Source: Larimichthys crocea (lineage: Eukaryota; Chordata; Actinopteri; Sciaenidae). From it: a DNA stretch of 64,000 nucleotides. A program made the position numbers and the translations under genes. Of this stretch, positions 1 to 13,200 are shown piece by piece. Location of the stretch: assembly GCF_000972845.2 (NCBI RefSeq), contig NC_040032.1, positions 9,894,334-9,958,333 of the forward strand, in the 5' to 3' direction. The notes below the pieces were generated by a model. The model searched no databases, was not told the DNA's origin, and saw only the letters and a list, made by a program, of their open reading frames with translations. Position 1 is the first letter of the stretch; each line of letters opens with the position of its first letter.

Positions 1-2639
1 GAATAAGTGGGGAGAGAATCTAACTGTAGGTATATAAAGCCACAGAAAGAGGTCAGTGCACACAACCGCTAGGAGATTCCACGCTAAAACTACACAGAGC
101 CTCTGAATCTGCCCTCGGCCATGCCACCCCACATTTCCATCTCGTCTTGACTCTGCTGGTTCAGGCTGTGGTGAACATCAGAGAGGAGGGATCGCCTCGT
201 TGGAGCATGACAACGCCACACGTGAGCGGTTACACTTTGCACACAGCTCGGCTCTCGAGTCGCCCGACCCCCCCATTAAAGGAGCGTTCATGGTGCGCTG
301 ACGTCATCGGGTTTAAACCAAGAAAACGACCATTCACCAAGAAGTACAGCAGAATCTAACTGATCGTTTGAATGGTGAATAATCAACTTGAAAAATTAAA
401 AACTGTGAAGAGTGACTAATGTGAGATTTCCTCCGGCGTCGGAGTCCTCAGTGTTTAGTTCAGCCTGACACAGAAAAAACAGCTCGGGGTGATCCAGCTG
501 TGTGAAATATGAATAATAGTCACTATACGTTGGACCCACATGCTGCTGCTGCAGTACGACAGCAGCACGATGTTTGGAGTGATGATGATGAACAAAAACT
601 CTGTTCGCTGACTTTAGATTTAAATGTTTTAAAAACAGTTACTACTAGACGTGTATTTGTACCAAAGGGCTGACTGGCAGTGAAGTTTACCATTCATCTC
701 TGTCACCGTGATAAGAAGTACGCAATGAAAACACTATCAAACATACGTTAACCCCAAAGAGCAGAGCACAGAGACAGTAAGTAGCAGCAGAGTTCAGCCA
801 GCTCAGCATGGAAATGACAAATATATTTACGGTTTTCTTGTGTTTTTATCTGTTTAAATTTAAGCAGCCCAAGTAAAATAATGACATTATTAGCCATTCG
901 TTTTGTATCTTGCCTCAACTTTATTGCTCAAGAAACAGACTTCTAGATTTAGATCTGTTATTTTGTGTTAGTTCCAGTTTCAGATGGACTATAGATGGTA
1001 AAAACAGGAAACACCCCATGAACTAGTGTTTCTAACAGAAGTTCTCCCGAACATGCATGTGAATCAGTAAGTCCCTATAGCAAACGAAAACCTCACAATC
1101 TGTCACTGCTGCCCCCACAGTTCAGGTTTAAATAAGGTTGGTCGCATCAGATTGGCTCCCTTCGATTGGTGGGTCGCTCCAATCACGGTCCTGCATACTT
1201 CTAGAAAACATTGACGAAAGTGGCCCCGCCTTCTTCATGCAGGGCCAATGAGGAGGCGGCGAGCACAAACCTGGATCTGCGTACACACAACACAACGCCA
1301 CAAATAAAGATATGCTCGGGGCGAGGCGGCGGCCGTAAGAGATGGACAACGGACACACAAACGAAACATTTAATTTTAGTCCAATCTTCAGGTTGTTGTC
1401 TTGTTTTGGAGGCAATGTCAATCATGAACCCTTGTTAGACAGGTTCAGGTGGCACCTGCTCTGTATCTCGTCTTATTCTTACTCAAATCCGTTCAACCCG
1501 TAGAAGGTCGCGTGAGCCTGTCGTTAGCATTAGAGTCCATCTTTATGTTGATCATAATGACGTCCTGACAATGTGTTCCTCCTCTTTTGCTCTCCACATG
1601 GACTGTTGCAGCCAGAGCCCGCTCATTGTGATTGGTCGGTACTACTTGGACTACAAATGGGAACCAGTGCCAATAATCTTGGTCTATTGCCTACAGATTC
1701 TGTATTCATATGCAGATCTCTGCTTATAGAGATTAATCACGCGCTGCTGACTGAAATCCTCCAGGCTAACTTGCTCTTTTGTTGCCTCACTGATCAAAAT
1801 ATGATGTCAGCCTTGAATCTCTCGTGTTCTGTGCTCTGTGTATAAAAAGGGAATTCTTTGTCACCTTTTTACCTTCTGAGAGTGTGTTGCTCTCATAAAT
1901 CTTATTATTGCACTTCCCCTGACCCTGTTTACAGTTTTATGAGCACATTTTTGAAGCCTCCATCCACCTCGTCTGTCTCCCTGTAGCATTAGTCCCTCAT
2001 CCTATACATCAGGTCCAGAGGCTTCATTCACATGGGACTCATCGTGCCTCAGTGACTTAGTTTTACTGTTGTACACAACCAACACTAAAAGTATCTCGTC
2101 TGATGCATTCTTGTTTTTGCTTCTGACATGTGCTGCCATCATCTAGACCAAAACAAAGTATTTCTATATGCACATTGACCGAGCATGCTCCATGAAACAG
2201 AACGTTGGGACCAGATGAGGAAAAAATGAGGGAAATGCCTCAGTTAGTCTTGAATCATTGATCTCAGTTAAGGCATTACAGTTCTTCACAGTGAACACCA
2301 ATGAAAAGAAGATTACTTCCTGATGTCCTCCTTCTCCTTGTACACAAACCCCTAATGAGTTAGGACCGAGCTTACCCTCGTTAGTGTGTGTTCAAGAACA
2401 CTGCGATCCACTGCTGCTGGTTTCTTGGAGGTACTGGTTGGTAGATCTGGAAAAAGACTGAGTTTTGTTTCTGGGGCTGCAGCTTTGGATTGTTCCCGAC
2501 ACAGACGAGACCTACTGTGACGCTGAAAGAAGTTTATTTCAGTTAATCATGGTGTCCATTGGAAAAAATGGGAGTTATGCTTATGGCTTCAGAGGCTGAG
2601 GTGTAGATTGAAAGCAAAAGGCCATATGTACAACCAGTG

Positions 2640-2830
2640 TTTGGTTTGTCTGCTCAGAGCTCATTTTAAGGCAATGAAAGCACAACAGTTCTGATTTTTT
2701 AGGTGGTTGTACATTAATAAACATATATTATATTCAATTATATTCAATTTCTGCCAATAGATCCCCCTAAATCCTCCAGATTGGACCTTCAAAGGGAACT
2801 TTTACTCTTAAAGAAGTCATCGAGGAAGTT
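2640..2830 (+). repeat. Dispersed repeat family B, copy 1
   Basis: This copy shares an ordered series of blocks with 3975-4150: AGGTGGTTRTACAT, ATTATATTCAATT, CTGCCAATAGATCC and ACCTTCAAAGRGAACTTTTA. A diverged relative with the ending CACACTGGACCTT occurs at 53220-53315 and again in its duplicate at 58690-58790. Short ends of the same kind occur near 12660 and 48840. The multi-copy, partly truncated pattern fits a MITE or SINE tail. I cannot name the family. No coding content is visible. Confidence 0.6.
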
Positions 2831-3974
2831 TATTCATGAAGACAATGGACATAAATCAACAGATTCGTGGGAAGATGTTCTGAGGAAGTTTATTTTGGTT
2901 AATCCTGGAACACTAACGTCGGGTGATTTTCACCCACACAGTTCTTGTCATGTGATTTTCATTGTGTTGCTGCTGTCTGAGTTGCATGGGTCCTTGTGTA
3001 GCTCCAGGCTGCTCACTGATGTCATTAATGGTATGTTTGTTTCCCTCCTCCCATCTATGGTTTTTTTCCAAGAGGCATGCGTTATTGCTACGTTAGTGAT
3101 AGAGAGAGACATTTTTTGTCTATCTACAATTTGATGCAGGAAGACTTTGTCTTCACCAGACAGGGCTCACATGTCCCAGGAATGGGTGGACCAAAGAACA
3201 AGTTCCCAGCTCCATTATTTCTTTTGTTAGAAAGTTTCTCGTTAAGATTACCAGATTTTTTAATAATTTTGCTGCCTTCCCCTCAAAGTTATCACTTAAG
3301 TCTCAAACTGCGGCCACTGAAGTGAAACAGATAAGATGCATTCACTGTTTGTTTTGCATCTAATGTTATGCATGCCTCATTTTTAATTTCTTATTTTCAC
3401 TGTTGCGTATGGCATCGTAATCCTCGTCTACTTTCATCTTATTTCTTTGGTCTCTCTTTCTTGTGAAGCCCTCGTACATGTAATCCTTACTTTATTATCA
3501 CTTTACTTATTATTCAAATCAAAAGAATGTATTTTCACTTCAGGCTTCACGCATGGCAAACAATGCTCCTTTAATCTGGTTGTATAACATCAGCATGGCT
3601 GATTTTTTTCTTTTTTACCCAGCGCTGTAGGGATGCTGTCACACGGTATATTGTAGGTCACTGGGCTTCTCTCAGGCTTGAGGTCAAATGGCCTCGGATC
3701 GGTACAGTAGATGTGTCTTCAGCTCCGAGTCTTCCTTCTCTACTTAGCACAAACATTTCACCTCATTATAGCGATTCAACCGTTGGCTGCTTAGCAGTGT
3801 GTTATGGCCTAAATATAAGAAACCGAAACGATCATAAACGCTCCTGAGCTTCGCTACATATGTGCAGGAGTCTTATATCGTATTATAGATATTTTGTTCA
3901 TAAATAGAATAAATGCAGATTGAAACCGAATGAATACTCGATTCTCACCCTCTCCTTCCAAGCATGTAGAAGCA

Positions 3975-4150
3975 AAAGGCCAGTGTTTGGTTTGGCTCAT
4001 TTTAAGGCAAGAATTCTTCTTTCAGGTGGTTATACATGAATATTATATTCAATTCCTGCCAATAGATCCTTGACATCTTCCACACTCGACCTTCAAAGAG
4101 AACTTTTACTCTTAAAGATGTCATGGACGTCTAGAAAATGGACATAAATC
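3975..4150 (+). repeat. Dispersed repeat family B, copy 2
   Basis: Second copy of the family seen at 2640-2830, in the same orientation and 1.3 kb away. Blocks TCAGGTGGTTATACATGAAT, CCTGCCAATAGATCC and CTTTTACTCTTAAAGATGTC are collinear, with small deletions between them. Such close same-strand copies may be independent insertions or a local duplication. Confidence 0.6.
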
Positions 4151-5509
4151 AACAGATACATCTTGGTTCATCTCTAGTTTTCTACGTTATGTCACAAAGT
4201 AAACTCTTTGATTAAACGTGACATACGGCTGATCCGATTCATATTCATCGAGCAGTAACTCTGTGTCGCTGTGCATCCTCACGGGCAGTTGCTAGGTTAC
4301 AGGTACAAAAAGTAAACAGGCAGCGAGGTCCTCGTTAGTCCGTCCGCAGTGCTGCACCAGGGGAAACTGCTCCTCATTAAAATTCTACAGCCGATCATGT
4401 ATGACAAAGTCAGTCCGACGTGAAGGATCACAACATGAGTCATATTCGTTGAACTGTTAACCGTGTAAGAAGAGTTATAATTTCAGCTATGGCGTGCTTG
4501 TAGTTTCTATATTTAGACCATCTCTCCTGTCGCACATTCATTTTGCCATGCTAAGCTAAACAGCAGCAGTCACCTGCCTCCATGGCCCTGTAGCAGCACC
4601 CCAGTGCAAACGACATCTGTGTTTGGGACGTGCCTATACAGCCCTGAAGCAGAAAGACACTGCTCTGAGTGCACGGTGTTCTCTGTGTTTGTGTGTTGGA
4701 GGTGAAGGATGGAACCAGGGTTAGGTTCAGGCTGAAGTTGGTGGTGCAGCAGGTGGACAGCCTCGTAGACTGGGAGGATGCTGTTGTAGTAAAACTGCAT
4801 GTCTGCAAATAAACCTATGTGTGAATTTAGTAAATGTACCTACTATGTGTGCTTACAGCTCGTAAATTCAGCCTGTGCTCAATACAACCCACCTGGAGCA
4901 CTCCTACGGTCTCAACGTGGACGATAACGACGGCATGAGACTTCCACGATGGCGAAGTGCCAGCTAAATGTTTGTAAATGTCAACCTGCTCTGCTGTAAT
5001 ATGAAATCTTTACGTGCAGATATACGTGCAGGCTGTCTGCTTCACATGTAAATGACATCAGTGTGCCGATGGCCATCTCTGATTTGAGCTCGGTGAAGTT
5101 TTCATCCAGACTGTGGAACCCGCGGGCGCTCCAGGTTGTGTGCGGGCGCCGTTGGCTGGTTTCTGTCTCGGAGGTTCAGTGTTTTATTTAAGTTAATACA
5201 TCTTTTATGATCATTGTGTCAACAGCACCACTGAGGAGAAGATACAGAGACAGACAGAGTGAGTGAGAAGGAGAGAAGAGATAATACCTGACAGCCTCAC
5301 ACCGTACGAGGTGTCAGCTCTGTGACTGTAATGGGTGAAGTGGAAACTTCTCATCAGCTGTTTTTTTTATTATAGGTTTAATTTATAAGTTATTAACACG
5401 TCTAACACACGTTAAAAGGAGAAAGAAGAGAAACAGAGGAGTGTTTGAATGAATATCACAACAATGACGATATTTCTATAACTTTCTCATGATTGAATTG
5501 TTTGGATCA

Positions 5510-5665
5510 GGGTCAGGGTCTCCTGTAAATTTCTGGAAACTTTCCATGGGAAGTTAAGCTCTGGAATTTGGGAAACTCTGTGGGAATTATGGAAATTTAT
5601 GGAAATTAACTTAACACATAAATATGAACATTTAGCTGTGTCATAATTAGGCATCCATGCAAAAT
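5510..5665 (+). repeat. GGAAA-rich dispersed repeat fragment
   Basis: The stretch contains TTTCTGGAAACTTTCCATGG, GGGAATTATGG and GGAAATTTATGGAAATTAAC. These match, from memory, a very abundant teleost interspersed repeat built of GGAA/TTCC-type words. It is short and degenerate, without detectable ends. The family name is not certain to me. Confidence 0.4.
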
Positions 5666-7093
5666 AATATTATTTTATTGAACAGTATTATGTAGTCCAC
5701 CAGCTCACATGTTTGTCTCTGTGTGCTCTGGGCTCTAAAGTGTGGTCCAGGTACAGAAATCACCTGTGCAGGTAGGGGGCGTGGCTTAGCCCTGCAGTAA
5801 GCAGTGTGCTATGTGCATGCGATTGCATGAAATCTGGTTGTTTTAGTCGAGATGATGCTAAAATATATTTTCCACAACTATATTCAAGTTCCCTGTTAAA
5901 GGACCAACCTTCAGTGTTGTAAATACCCAGTTTATTGCCATAAAGTTTCTATCTTTGCAACCCCAGTTCATTCAGATATTAACGTTCCCCACACGATGAA
6001 TCACAATCCCTTCATCAATGAAGACCTCGTCAGTGATGTGATGCTGCAGCCTCTGCAGCAGACCAGCTGCTCATTCATCTCCAAACACAAACAGACCAGG
6101 TTGTAAATCTGCTCCTACACATCGCTGCAACAGGACACGGAGGGGAAACGCCGTCTCCGTGCTGGTATCAGGTGTTTCTACACACACTCTTGATAGAGGT
6201 GGATTTATTGGTAAAAGAACATCCAGTGCACGCGTGCATCGTCAGGCTGAAACACTCTATCTTCTGCCATCTCATGATGAATCCTGCTGGGAGGCAGTAA
6301 TTACACAGCGCATTGAAGAACTGATTCAGTGACTTCAATGAAACTCCTACCTGCGTCCTAATAGCCCCCCAAAAATAGCAGCAGCACAAAGATGCTGAGC
6401 CGAACTTCAGACACCTGAACGGAGGTTTTGTTCGCCGAACAGCTGATGATTTTATTCCCTCTGTCGTATTTACAACATATTTCATTTGAAAGGTCTGTCG
6501 CCTGCTCAAAGAAAGGGTGATGTAACAGAGTGGTAAACATGGTGGGTGTCGTGTCTTCAAGGAACCGAAAAACAACAATTCTTTCTAAAGAATCAGCTTC
6601 CTTTGTCAGTTAACCTTTTTATTTCTCTCACTGCATCTTGCAGTAGATAACGCACGGACAGAACGCAGCTCTGTTTGTAGAAGCTGATATATACTGCTGA
6701 CCTCGAGCTGCGTCCTCCCAACATTAAAATGCATCTATTTACATTTCTGCCTCCAGGCGTCATCAGAAATAACCGTGATCAGTGGAGCGTTCCAGTTGTT
6801 TTGTATCTCAGCAAACAATGTGTTTGTTTGTTTAACCCCTCGTTCTCTGAATGTGAGTGTGCAGGATGGACTGTAGCAGCCAGGCTCTTTCTATCTTGTG
6901 AGATGATTTGGTCAAATGTTGCCTTGACAACAGGGTCCATCTCCAAATTCACACTGCTGACACTTAAAGTCCGAAGCTCTTAGATGGTTTTGAGTATCGA
7001 AAACTATCTCAGTATATTTTTACAGAGCTGTAGTGAAGCTCAGCGTGTCCTCCACTCTGTGTGGAGCTGATGAACACCTATACCTGCACAAAA

Positions 7094-7380
7094 CCTGTCA
7101 GTCAAAGCGTCCCCACTCTTAATCCTGCATAACTTTAAGCCTTAATATAACCTGAACAGGTGAGTTGTATATAAATTCACCCTCAGTACAGTTGTCATGA
7201 ACGGGGAAATTAGCTACAGAGACCAAAACTGTTTTTTGTACCAGGCTGTAAACATGTTTATTTCTGCTGTGAAGTTGGACATTTGGACATGGGGACTTAT
7301 GGAGACTGACTCACTTCTGGAGCCAGCCTCAAGTGGACGTTAAAGGAACTGCAGTTTTTTGGCACTTTGCTTCATTTCAC
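7094..7380 (+). repeat. Dispersed repeat family A, copy 1
   Basis: This is nearly identical to 41569-41824 and, in reverse complement, to 37252-37487; part of it also occurs at 23251-23363. The shared core runs from CCTGTCAGTCAAAGCGTCC through AGTTGTATATAAATTCACCC, ACAGTTGTCATGAACGGGGA and GAGCCAGCCTCAAGTGGACG to GGAACTGCAGTTTTTTGGCA. This element is, from memory, widespread in percomorph genomes. It has no open frame, so a short non-autonomous element is likely. The high similarity among copies suggests fairly recent spread. Confidence 0.75.
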
Positions 7381-7775
7381 AGTCTTATTAATATTAATGA
7401 GCTGACTGACACACCACCACGTCAGTGAGTGCTGCAGTTGTACTAATCTTTTGATTTAATGCAGATTTATTTCTATATATTCTTCATAAGAAATTGTGGC
7501 TTTGGGCTGCAGCTCACCTGGGTGTGTAACCGTGCCACGGGATGATCGTGTCTGTTTCTTCCTCTGTTTGTGTGCGTCCACATCTGTCCTGCATGTCCTC
7601 ACACCTGTCGTGCTGATGCAGACGCCTACAGTCCTGTAAGTGTCTGAACATGTGGATGAGCGTCTCCTCCTGTGGGTGTGCTGCTTGTATGATTGGGATC
7701 TTTGATATGATCATGTATGGACTTGTGTTTGTGTTTGCTCGTTGTAGTTACATTTGGTCCTGTTACTCTCTCCAG

Positions 7776-7859
7776 AACAGGCCACCAGCTGTACAGGGGT
7801 CACCCCACAACGGCCAGCCCTCACCCTGCATGAACCCTGCCTTGATGAACGCTCCCTGG
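7776..7859 (+). CDS. dlg2: Candidate dlg2 exon just upstream of the HISPLK exon
   Basis: An 84-nt open segment (28 codons, beginning NRPPAVQGSPHNGQ and ending MNAPW) is preceded by the acceptor-like GTTACTCTCTCCAG and followed by the donor-like GTGAGA. Both ends are in phase 0, as is the start of the firm exon at 8611, so the two could splice in frame (NAPW then QYHYHEDD). Mammalian DLG2 and DLG1 carry variable, proline-rich segments at this place between L27 and PDZ1. I do not recognise the residues themselves. It may be a variable or fish-specific exon, or a chance match to splice signals; transcript data would decide. Confidence 0.4.
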
Positions 7860-8610
7860 GTGAGAGACCACCCCATATCATCCTGATGGTCACCCACCAG
7901 TGTCATCTTTATTATTGCTTCATTTATACTGTTAACATTAGTCACTGGGTTTACACGGTAACCAGGGATCCATTTCCATCCAAGAAAATGTTCCAAACGT
8001 GAAACTGTCTGAAGCTTCTCGTGATCTAATTACTTCATTTCCTTTAAACATATAAAGGACAGACCAACCCTAAGAACAATGGAAGTCAATAATCAGAGAT
8101 AGAAGAAAAAAATTCCAGATAAAGACACAGAAAACTAGAAATATTATTATTATTGCATGTGTACATTTATAAAAATACATATTTAGAAGCAGAACATCAT
8201 TCTAAGTTTGTGCTGTTGTTCTGTTGATCTGCATTAAATCTGAATACTTTAAAGTGTTCAAATTGACGAAGCAATTTAAAAATAATCTGTTTTTTTTCAT
8301 GCAGAACACAAACCTTTAACCTTTTTAACAAAAAGTGTCTTTAAATGAAGCTCGTTAGCATCTACAGAAGGAAAAAAATAATATATTCTAAGTGAGTGAG
8401 TCACTACGCTATGTATAATTAATATTTCACATTCATAAATGATGGTATTCCACAAATTAAACTTTAATTAAAACCTTGTAACTGTGAATCTGCAGCTTCT
8501 CGGTCGATGTCTGCACACCGTTATCTCATTATCTCTGTCACAGTGTGACGATGACATCACGGAAAGGAAACACTGATGATCCTTTGTCCGTCTCCTCTTC
8601 CCGTCCTCAG

Positions 8611-8775
8611 CAATACCACTACCATGAAGACGACTCGCCGCCTCTCGACCAGGGATTCCCGCGGCTCACCAACGAAGTGCGCGCTCCCGAGCTCGTGCAC
8701 GTGTCCGAGAAGAACCTGTCTGAGATCGAGAATGTGCACGGCTACGTGTCCCATTCCCACATTTCTCCTCTCAAG
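8611..8775 (+). CDS. dlg2: dlg2 exon: pre-PDZ1 segment (QYHYHEDD...HISPLK)
   Basis: This 165-nt exon (55 codons, phase 0 at both ends) is bounded by the acceptor CCGTCCTCAG and the donor GTGAGC. It encodes [11 protein letters not shown], then [31 protein letters not shown] and SHSHISPLK. This is the conserved segment before PDZ1 in DLG-family MAGUKs (KYRYQDED...HISPLK in mammalian DLG2). [19 protein letters not shown] fits DLG2 and DLG1 and is absent from DLG4. In mammals, palmitoylated N termini or L27-containing N termini are spliced onto this exon. DLG2 scaffolds NMDA receptors and potassium channels at postsynaptic and juxtaparanodal membranes. The next constitutive exon is 36.6 kb away. 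The residues YHYHEDD diverge from the usual YRYQDED. Confidence 0.93.
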
Positions 8776-10074
8776 GTGAGCACGCCGACCTCTCTCCCAT
8801 CGTGACCCTGCAGCTGCCGGCGTTCCTCAAAGGTCTCGAGGAAGCGAACAGGAACTCTCTCCACATCCCTCCTTCTCTCTACCTTTACCATTCCTTGCAC
8901 ACCTGTCCCCTCTGCATTGTCTCGTTTCATGAAGCACCTGTGTGCGTCTCCAGCCTTGAACATCTCAGTGTCTTTAGAGGTTTCAGCCACACACACAGTG
9001 TGTGTGCAGAGTTTGCTCTGATGTCTCTCTACTCTCAGGGTTTGGTCAGCAGAGGGCAGTGTTGTAAATGAAGAGAAGTGCTGTTGTGTCGTTCGTTTCA
9101 TGTGAGAACAGGCAGAACATCGAGCAGCACCTGCAGAAGTAATGTTATTAGTTTGATCAATTGTAGGGATGCAATGAAATGATGTTTATGGAGCCAGATC
9201 ATATTTAAGAACATCATAAGGATCTTGTGAGTGCGGAGATGGGTTCACATTTGTTTAGATGTGGATCTGATCTGACGTCTTTGCACATGCAAACACACTC
9301 TGCAGTAAATCTAACAATGTGTGACGAGAATCCTGCAGGTGTAACGTCGTCTTTCTTCGATTGGCTTCCATCTGTGCATCTAAAAATTGTCTTATAATGG
9401 TTATTAGATGTGAAAATGATTGAACTTGTTGTGTATTAAATGACGTTGGCCTGCTTCGATCACGTGACAGAGCAGAGTACTCATCTTACTACTTATCGTA
9501 TCGTTGCAGTGAGACGATGAAGTTAATGCGTTTGTCTTTGAATATCAGACACACACAGAGTGCGCCCTCTCCCTGAGATATCTGTCGGTGCAGTGATGAC
9601 GTTGGTTGTCGTACGTTGTAGAAAAAAGTGTAGGTAGCAGAGACGTGCCAAATGTCTCGCTGATGATCTTCATCGTAATGTTTCAAAGTTAACGAGGTCT
9701 TCGTTTCTGTAAATGTGACACACGGCGGCTGAAACGACCTCGAAACAACCTCTGGATCTGGCAACCAGCGTGTTTTAAGAATGCTGTTTGAAATCTGGGA
9801 GCCAACAACTAAATTAGCAGGCGTGGACGGAGACGCTGCCTCCACCCTGATCGGAGCATGAGTGTTTTTTAAAGGTGTTTTTCTTCCACGTCTCATCAGT
9901 GGATTTGATTTTGCATCAGTCTGAGTTGGGAACGTCTCCCACCGGCTGAAGTGATCCACCCCCCCTCATCCTCATCCTCTTAACCCCTTTCAACATTTTC
10001 CCCTTCTCCTCCCTCCAACATGTGACAGGGTAACTATTACTAATGCTTTTTTATCCTCATGCATCCGGCTCCCT

Positions 10075-10078
<4 letters not shown>

Positions 10079-10107
<29 letters not shown>
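10079..10107 (+). repeat. (CT)n microsatellite
   Basis: About 13 uninterrupted CT dinucleotides. They sit 40 bases upstream of the candidate exon at 10149 and contribute to a long pyrimidine-rich tract in front of its acceptor. Confidence 0.9.
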
Positions 10108-10110
<3 letters not shown>

Positions 10111-10148
10111 GCTGGCTAGTGATCTTGTCTTTCGTTTCTTACCTGCAG

Positions 10149-10208
10149 CCTGCACTGGTTACCCGTTTTGATCTTGCGTACCCGGGTGTGACCACAGCAA
10201 ACTACATG
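10149..10208 (+). CDS. dlg2: Weak candidate dlg2 cassette exon with a GC donor
   Basis: A 60-nt segment, 20 codons without stop (PALVTRFDLAYPGV then TTANYM), follows an excellent acceptor, TTTCGTTTCTTACCTGCAG, itself behind a CT repeat. No GT lies at its end; the best donor is the rarer GC type, ATG followed by GCAAGT. Both ends are phase 0, so it could be inserted between HISPLK (8775) and ASPAPI (45384) without shifting the frame. In DLG1 a variable alternatively spliced insert occupies this same place in the protein. I do not recognise the peptide, and the GC donor lowers confidence. It may simply be an orphan acceptor. Confidence 0.25.
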
Positions 10209-13200
10209 GCAAGTTTTATTTCATTTTATTTTTATTTGACCTCCGGGGAGTCTCCTTCCCCTGCATTTCTTTCTTTCATTTTTTTGGTATAACTTCAAAC
10301 TCTTCCTTATTTCTGGGTCTCTGTATCCAGAAGATTGATGTCCTCTGACTCTGCATGGACTTTGTTTTGGTGTTGTCTTCAGTCCTTTCCTTTTTCTTGT
10401 GGGTCGCTGCCCTTTTTCTCGTCATAGCCACACTCTGTCAAATACAACAACACATGCGTGTTCGTGACCCATTTGCTTGCCGGCAAACTCCATGTGCTTG
10501 CTGTGGTGTTCCTGTGATCTGTCTCTGTTACTAATCATGTGTTATATGTTGAAGAGTTTCCTCTTAAAGCTGGGGTCAGTCATGCTGCATGTTTCCCGTT
10601 AACGTCTGGTTTTGACGTCCTGGGAATGAACCAATCAACAATCAACAATCTTTTTATCCGAAGGCAATAACATGTTACAGCATGCTCTACTGTGTGTACT
10701 CTGATTTAACATTACAATAAGTGATAGTAATGTTTAATTGGGTAAAGTGTAAAATGAGTCTAGGCTCCTCCGTAATGAGTCTAATGCTTTCATCCTGTCG
10801 AGGAATCTCAAGGTCGCTCATTAACTGTCAGCTTTTAGCGCGCCAAAGAAAAGTGAGACTCATCACTGATTGTATTTAAAGACTTGCAGAAGCACAGGCT
10901 GTGTTTAATAACGGGCAGGAGTCATCACTTTATAATAGTAAGTAGAGAAAGTGTTTCGCGTGTTCGCTGGGAGCTCAGTGCGGCGTGATAATGATGCAGC
11001 CGCTGAACTTTTTTATGGTGAGTGCTCGGAGTCGGAATTAAAAGACAATCGAGGACATAAACTCACGCGTACACTAATTTATATATATGTATATATTGTT
11101 TTTTTATGAGTAGCATAAACAGAACTGCAAACTGAACTTGGTTATACAACCCTGCGTTGTAAAATGACCTTGTATCCTCGTATCGGAGTTTTAAAGTAAG
11201 CAGGCCACCGGAAAAACATCCTCACTGTAAAAAGTGAAATATCTTTTGATAAAGACGATTTCTTTTTAAATTTATCCCTTCCTCGGGAGACGCACACTTA
11301 ATTAAATGCTCCATAACCCAGATTTATTCAAGCGCAGTTTATGAGATGCAGTGATTTATTGTTCGGTTTTACTAGAACATGCGAGGAGCCTTTTGAGGAC
11401 AAACCTCTGAGCCGGATACAGAACGTGTTTGAAAAGTCACCTGGAATTAAAAATAAAACCAGTTTCATCTGTTTTTTTTTTCCTCTTACACTTTTTTGGA
11501 AACGTTTTGTCGCTTCGTGGTAACTTTTGTTGCAGATTCTGATTAAATAACTGAAAGATGAATCAGTAATAGAGCATGCATACATCTGCTTGCATAACTA
11601 TTGACTTTCTGCGGGTGTAATTTCCTGGTGGGCCGGTTCCCTCGTGGCGTGGAGGTGGACCTGACTCGTTCCTTAATGTGAGTATGGGAGAGGCAGAGCG
11701 ACAGAGAGAGAGATGAGTGTGTAAGGGAGTCGTAAACAGGCCCAGAACCACAAATTCTGTGCTCAACCTATTTGTTTCCTCCCAGCCTTGGGACTTTTGA
11801 ATGAAAAATTGCTTTAATACAGCCGGTATAATTGTAAAGGCAGCAGGGAGGCAAGAATTATGGTTTGTCTATGACCAGAGGAAGTGTAACCCCTCCCTCG
11901 CTGGCCGAATCAAGCACCACAGATTGGGAGAGTGCGACTCAGGCAAGACATTATTGATTCTAACTGCTGCAATGTCTTATTGATCACCGGCCTCTTTCCA
12001 TGGTAATATCAGCCTGTAAAAACACATGCATTTCTTTTGCAGCAATTACTTCTCTGTCAATCACACGGGGCTGAAGTTTGTGAGTAATAAATAGCAGTTT
12101 GATGAAGGCTGCGGTGGCACTCGCTGATTTATGCTCGGTGAGGTCAGAGCGCTGCAAACTTTCATCCTATGGGGAAACGGTTTCTCCCTGTCGTCATTAT
12201 TCCTCCGTTATCTTCTCATCCGCACAATGGGAGGCCCCGACTGTCTCGTGAAAACTCTCAAATTGGCTTTTTTTTTTTAAACCGCCGTGGGTTGGCGGGG
12301 ATGTGGATGACAACAGAGAGGACAGGAGAGCTTTGTTTGAGAATGCACAGTTTCAAACACGGAGACAATTAAACGTGCTTAACGCTGCCGGGGTCAGTGT
12401 TCGTTAAAGTCGTGAGCTTCTGACTTAAAGGTCCCGTATTTTACACTTTAAGGATTTTGTGTAGTTACTGACTGGAAACCTCTCCGCTTCTCGGCATGTA
12501 CGCAAACTACGGTGATTGCAGAACACGTGAAAAATTCATTTTGGGCGACTGTACACTTAGAAAGACGTCGGTTTAACAATCTGTGGATATAAAAGTCTCA
12601 TTCTGAGGTGATAGGACATCGTTTCAGTTGGTTATGCACTAATGCAAACATATTCTGTTAACAGAGCCTTCTAAATCTGACACACTGGACCTTTAAGTGC
12701 AGTAAAGAAGTGTCCAGTTCAAACTCTAACTCATCTTGACATGCTATTTTTGGAGTGATGCATAAAGTTTGGTGTATTTTGATGCCGGGCGGGTTTATTT
12801 TGCTGTCACAAGGACAAGAAATGTATTTCCTCCCAGCTGAAAATCATATCTGAGGGTGGTGAGTCTATTTGTTGGGCCGGGGCAAAACAAATTGATAAGT
12901 GACTAGTGTCCTTGAAACCGGCTGAATATTATAAGGGCAGAATGTTGTGGCAACAGTTCCATCACTCTGAACCTCGTCGTGCTATCAGAAGGCCGTTTCA
13001 TAGCGTTTGAGCTCAGGGAATATATAGATGACATTTTTTTATATGAGTGGGACAGATTGTGTTTTATCTTCCTGCTTCTTTTATGGATTTGTTTCTCGTG
13101 TGCGACGCAGAAACATTGTTCCTGTCACAAAGTCGATTCGAAATGCTGCAGTGCAGGTTCCGTTTTTTTTGGAAAATGCCTCTGTTATCTCTGTTTTATT

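Larger units (their letters stand above)
1..7775. other. Non-coding flank/intron upstream of the first recognisable dlg2 exon
   Basis: I see no recognisable coding exon or RNA gene here. Open frames are short, resemble no family I know and lack paired splice signals. The stretch contains three dispersed repeat segments listed separately (around 2640, 3960 and 5510) and one copy of a dispersed element at 7094-7380. If dlg2 transcripts start further left, as for long L27-containing isoforms in mammals, this is intron; if not, it is 5' flank. The window cannot decide between the two. Confidence 0.6.

Noticed and set aside
9489..9959. Antisense 156-codon open frame
   Set aside because: No domain, no start or splice context, and composition like the surrounding intron.
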